A stretch of DNA of 5,902 nucleotides from an uncultured Clostridia bacterium (lineage in GTDB: Bacteria > Bacillota > Clostridia > TANB77 > CAG-508): the NCBI GenBank assembly GCA_947625075.1, contig CANQMY010000075.1, positions 1-5,902 of the forward strand. Direction: 5' to 3'. Positions 5,670-5,902 of the stretch are shown in pieces. A model generated the notes under the pieces. It saw only the letters and a program-made list of their open reading frames with translations, had not been told where the DNA came from and searched no databases. Every line of letters starts with the position of its first letter. Position 1 is the stretch's first letter. Made by a program: the position numbers and the translations under genes.

Positions 5670-5673
5670 AAAA

Positions 5674-5698
5674 TAGTTTAAACAAGTAAATTAAACTA
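5674..5698. repeat. Inverted repeat TAGTTTAA / TTAAACTA
   Basis: Perfect 8-base arms (5674-5681 and 5691-5698) flank a 9-base centre ACAAGTAAA. It lies only 4 bases after the first repeat and shares its TAGTT core and the GTAAA in the centre. Confidence 0.5.
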
Positions 5699-5723
5699 AA
5701 GAGATCAAAAAAATTATTTCTTT
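5698..5723 (+). terminator. Weak AT-rich hairpin, possible secondary terminator
   Basis: AAAGAGAT (5698-5705) pairs with ATTTCTTT (5716-5723) with one G-T wobble across a 10-base loop, and is followed by AATTTTT. With only two strong G-C contacts at most, it would be a poor terminator; it may act as backup to the one at 5578-5610 or be accidental. Confidence 0.25.
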
Positions 5724-5760
5724 AATTTTTATGAATATATTTGAAATTATATAACATAAA

Positions 5761-5789
5761 ATAATAGTTTAAATTTGTAAAACTATTAT
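5761..5789. repeat. Inverted repeat ATAATAGTTT / AAACTATTAT
   Basis: Perfect 10-base arms (5761-5770 and 5780-5789) flank a 9-base centre AAATTTGTA. It is the longest of the three palindromes and ends 22 bases before the -35 box of the methylase promoter, a plausible operator position. Confidence 0.55.
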
Positions 5790-5811
5790 AATTAAAACTT
5801 TAGTTATTTCA

Positions 5812-5840
5812 TTGTAAAACAAAGGTAATTGTGATAGAAT
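5812..5840 (+). promoter_or_regulatory. Promoter of the methylase gene (extended -10 type)
   Basis: TTGTAA (5812-5817), a 17-base spacer and TAGAAT (5835-5840) preceded by TGA form an extended -10 promoter, with a predicted transcript start near 5847 and a leader of about 19 bases. Its -10 region is part of the exact 16-mer shared with the promoter at 485-513 (copies at 5828-5843 and 501-516). Confidence 0.65.
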
Positions 5841-5852
5841 TACAGAGAAGTT

Positions 5853-5860
5853 AAGAGGTG
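5853..5860 (+). promoter_or_regulatory. Ribosome binding site of the methylase gene
   Basis: AAGAGGTG ends 5 bases before the ATG at 5866, supporting a genuine start for the gene cut by the right edge. Confidence 0.6.
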
Positions 5861-5865
5861 TATAT

Positions 5866-5902
5866 ATGCAGCAGAAAGTAAAGCCATTTGTAAAATGGGC
5901 TG
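5866..5902 (+). CDS. 5' end of a probable Dam/D12-class DNA adenine methyltransferase (truncated by window)
   Basis: Only 12 codons are visible, reading MQQKVKPFVKWA, with the next base G. Dam-family (D12 class, DpnM-like) N6-adenine methyltransferases start with K-P-F-[VL]-K-W-A-G-G-K, where the Gly-rich part binds S-adenosylmethionine; the window ends exactly where GGK should follow. The residues fit this family unusually well for so short a piece, and a promoter and ribosome binding site precede it. It probably modifies host DNA as part of a restriction-modification system lying to the right, or as a solitary methylase of a mobile element. It is separated from the ATPase-TOPRIM operon by a strong terminator, so it is a distinct transcription unit. 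Identity rests on an N-terminal motif only. Confidence 0.65.
   Translation, partial: MQQKVKPFVKWA

Larger units (their letters stand above)
5611..5811. other. Gene-free stretch with clustered inverted repeats
   Basis: There is no coding sequence between the terminator and the methylase promoter. The region holds three perfect inverted repeats (5649-5669, 5674-5698, 5761-5789) built from TAGTT/AACTA motifs, with a further TAGTTA at 5801-5806, plus a weaker hairpin at 5698-5723. It lies upstream of the predicted methylase transcript start, so any function is more likely at the DNA level than as a leader RNA. Confidence 0.5.

Noticed and set aside
1..5902. CRISPR arrays, tRNA or rRNA genes, complete insertion sequences
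   Set aside because: No regularly spaced long repeats, no tRNA-like cloverleaf or GC-rich RNA segment, and no transposase frame were seen on either strand.

Overview
The window is very AT-rich DNA with AGGAGG-type ribosome binding sites, TAA stops and TGG (never TGA) tryptophan codons in the intact genes. This fits a low-GC Bacillota, most likely a Clostridia-like gut or anaerobic bacterium using the standard bacterial code. The genus cannot be named from the sequence. The gene content is that of an accessory anti-phage defence island.

Left edge (1-550): the first 11 codons of a leftward gene with a good ribosome binding site, then about 500 bases without an intact gene. Bases 61-270 are less AT-rich, carry several short repeats, and may hold the eroded tail of a recombinase gene or an attachment site. 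From about 275 the sequence becomes extremely AT-rich and leads into a promoter at 485-513.

First module (572-2868): a small Asn/Ile-rich orphan protein, then a 607-residue DUF262 + DUF1524 protein. The latter has the single-chain architecture of GmrSD-type (type IV, modification-dependent) restriction enzymes, with the DGQQR motif and a DxEHIxP...N...N HNH-like motif intact.

Middle (2893-3406): a heavily decayed metallophosphoesterase gene with a lost start, one nonsense codon, at least five frame changes and a large internal deletion. It is followed by a 146-bp regulatory region holding two near-identical palindromes spaced 32 bp apart. The second palindrome covers the -35 box of a strong extended -10 promoter.

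Second module (3553-5482): an RloA/AAA_15-type ATPase and a TOPRIM-like partner that overlap by 23 bp. This is the architecture of PARIS (AriA/AriB) and AbiL (AbiLi/AbiLii) abortive-infection systems. A strong intrinsic terminator closes the operon at 5578-5610.

Right edge (5611-5902): a gene-free stretch with three perfect inverted repeats built on TAGTTwA/AACTA. After it comes a promoter sharing an exact 16-base -10 region with the first module's promoter, then the first 12 codons of a probable Dam/D12-class DNA adenine methyltransferase.

Taken together, the island would combine recognition and cleavage of modified phage DNA (DUF262-DUF1524), an ATPase-gated suicide effector (ATPase + TOPRIM), and a DNA methylase. 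Each module is driven separately. Three promoters share the same form: a TTG-type -35 box, a 17-bp spacer and an extended TGn -10 box.
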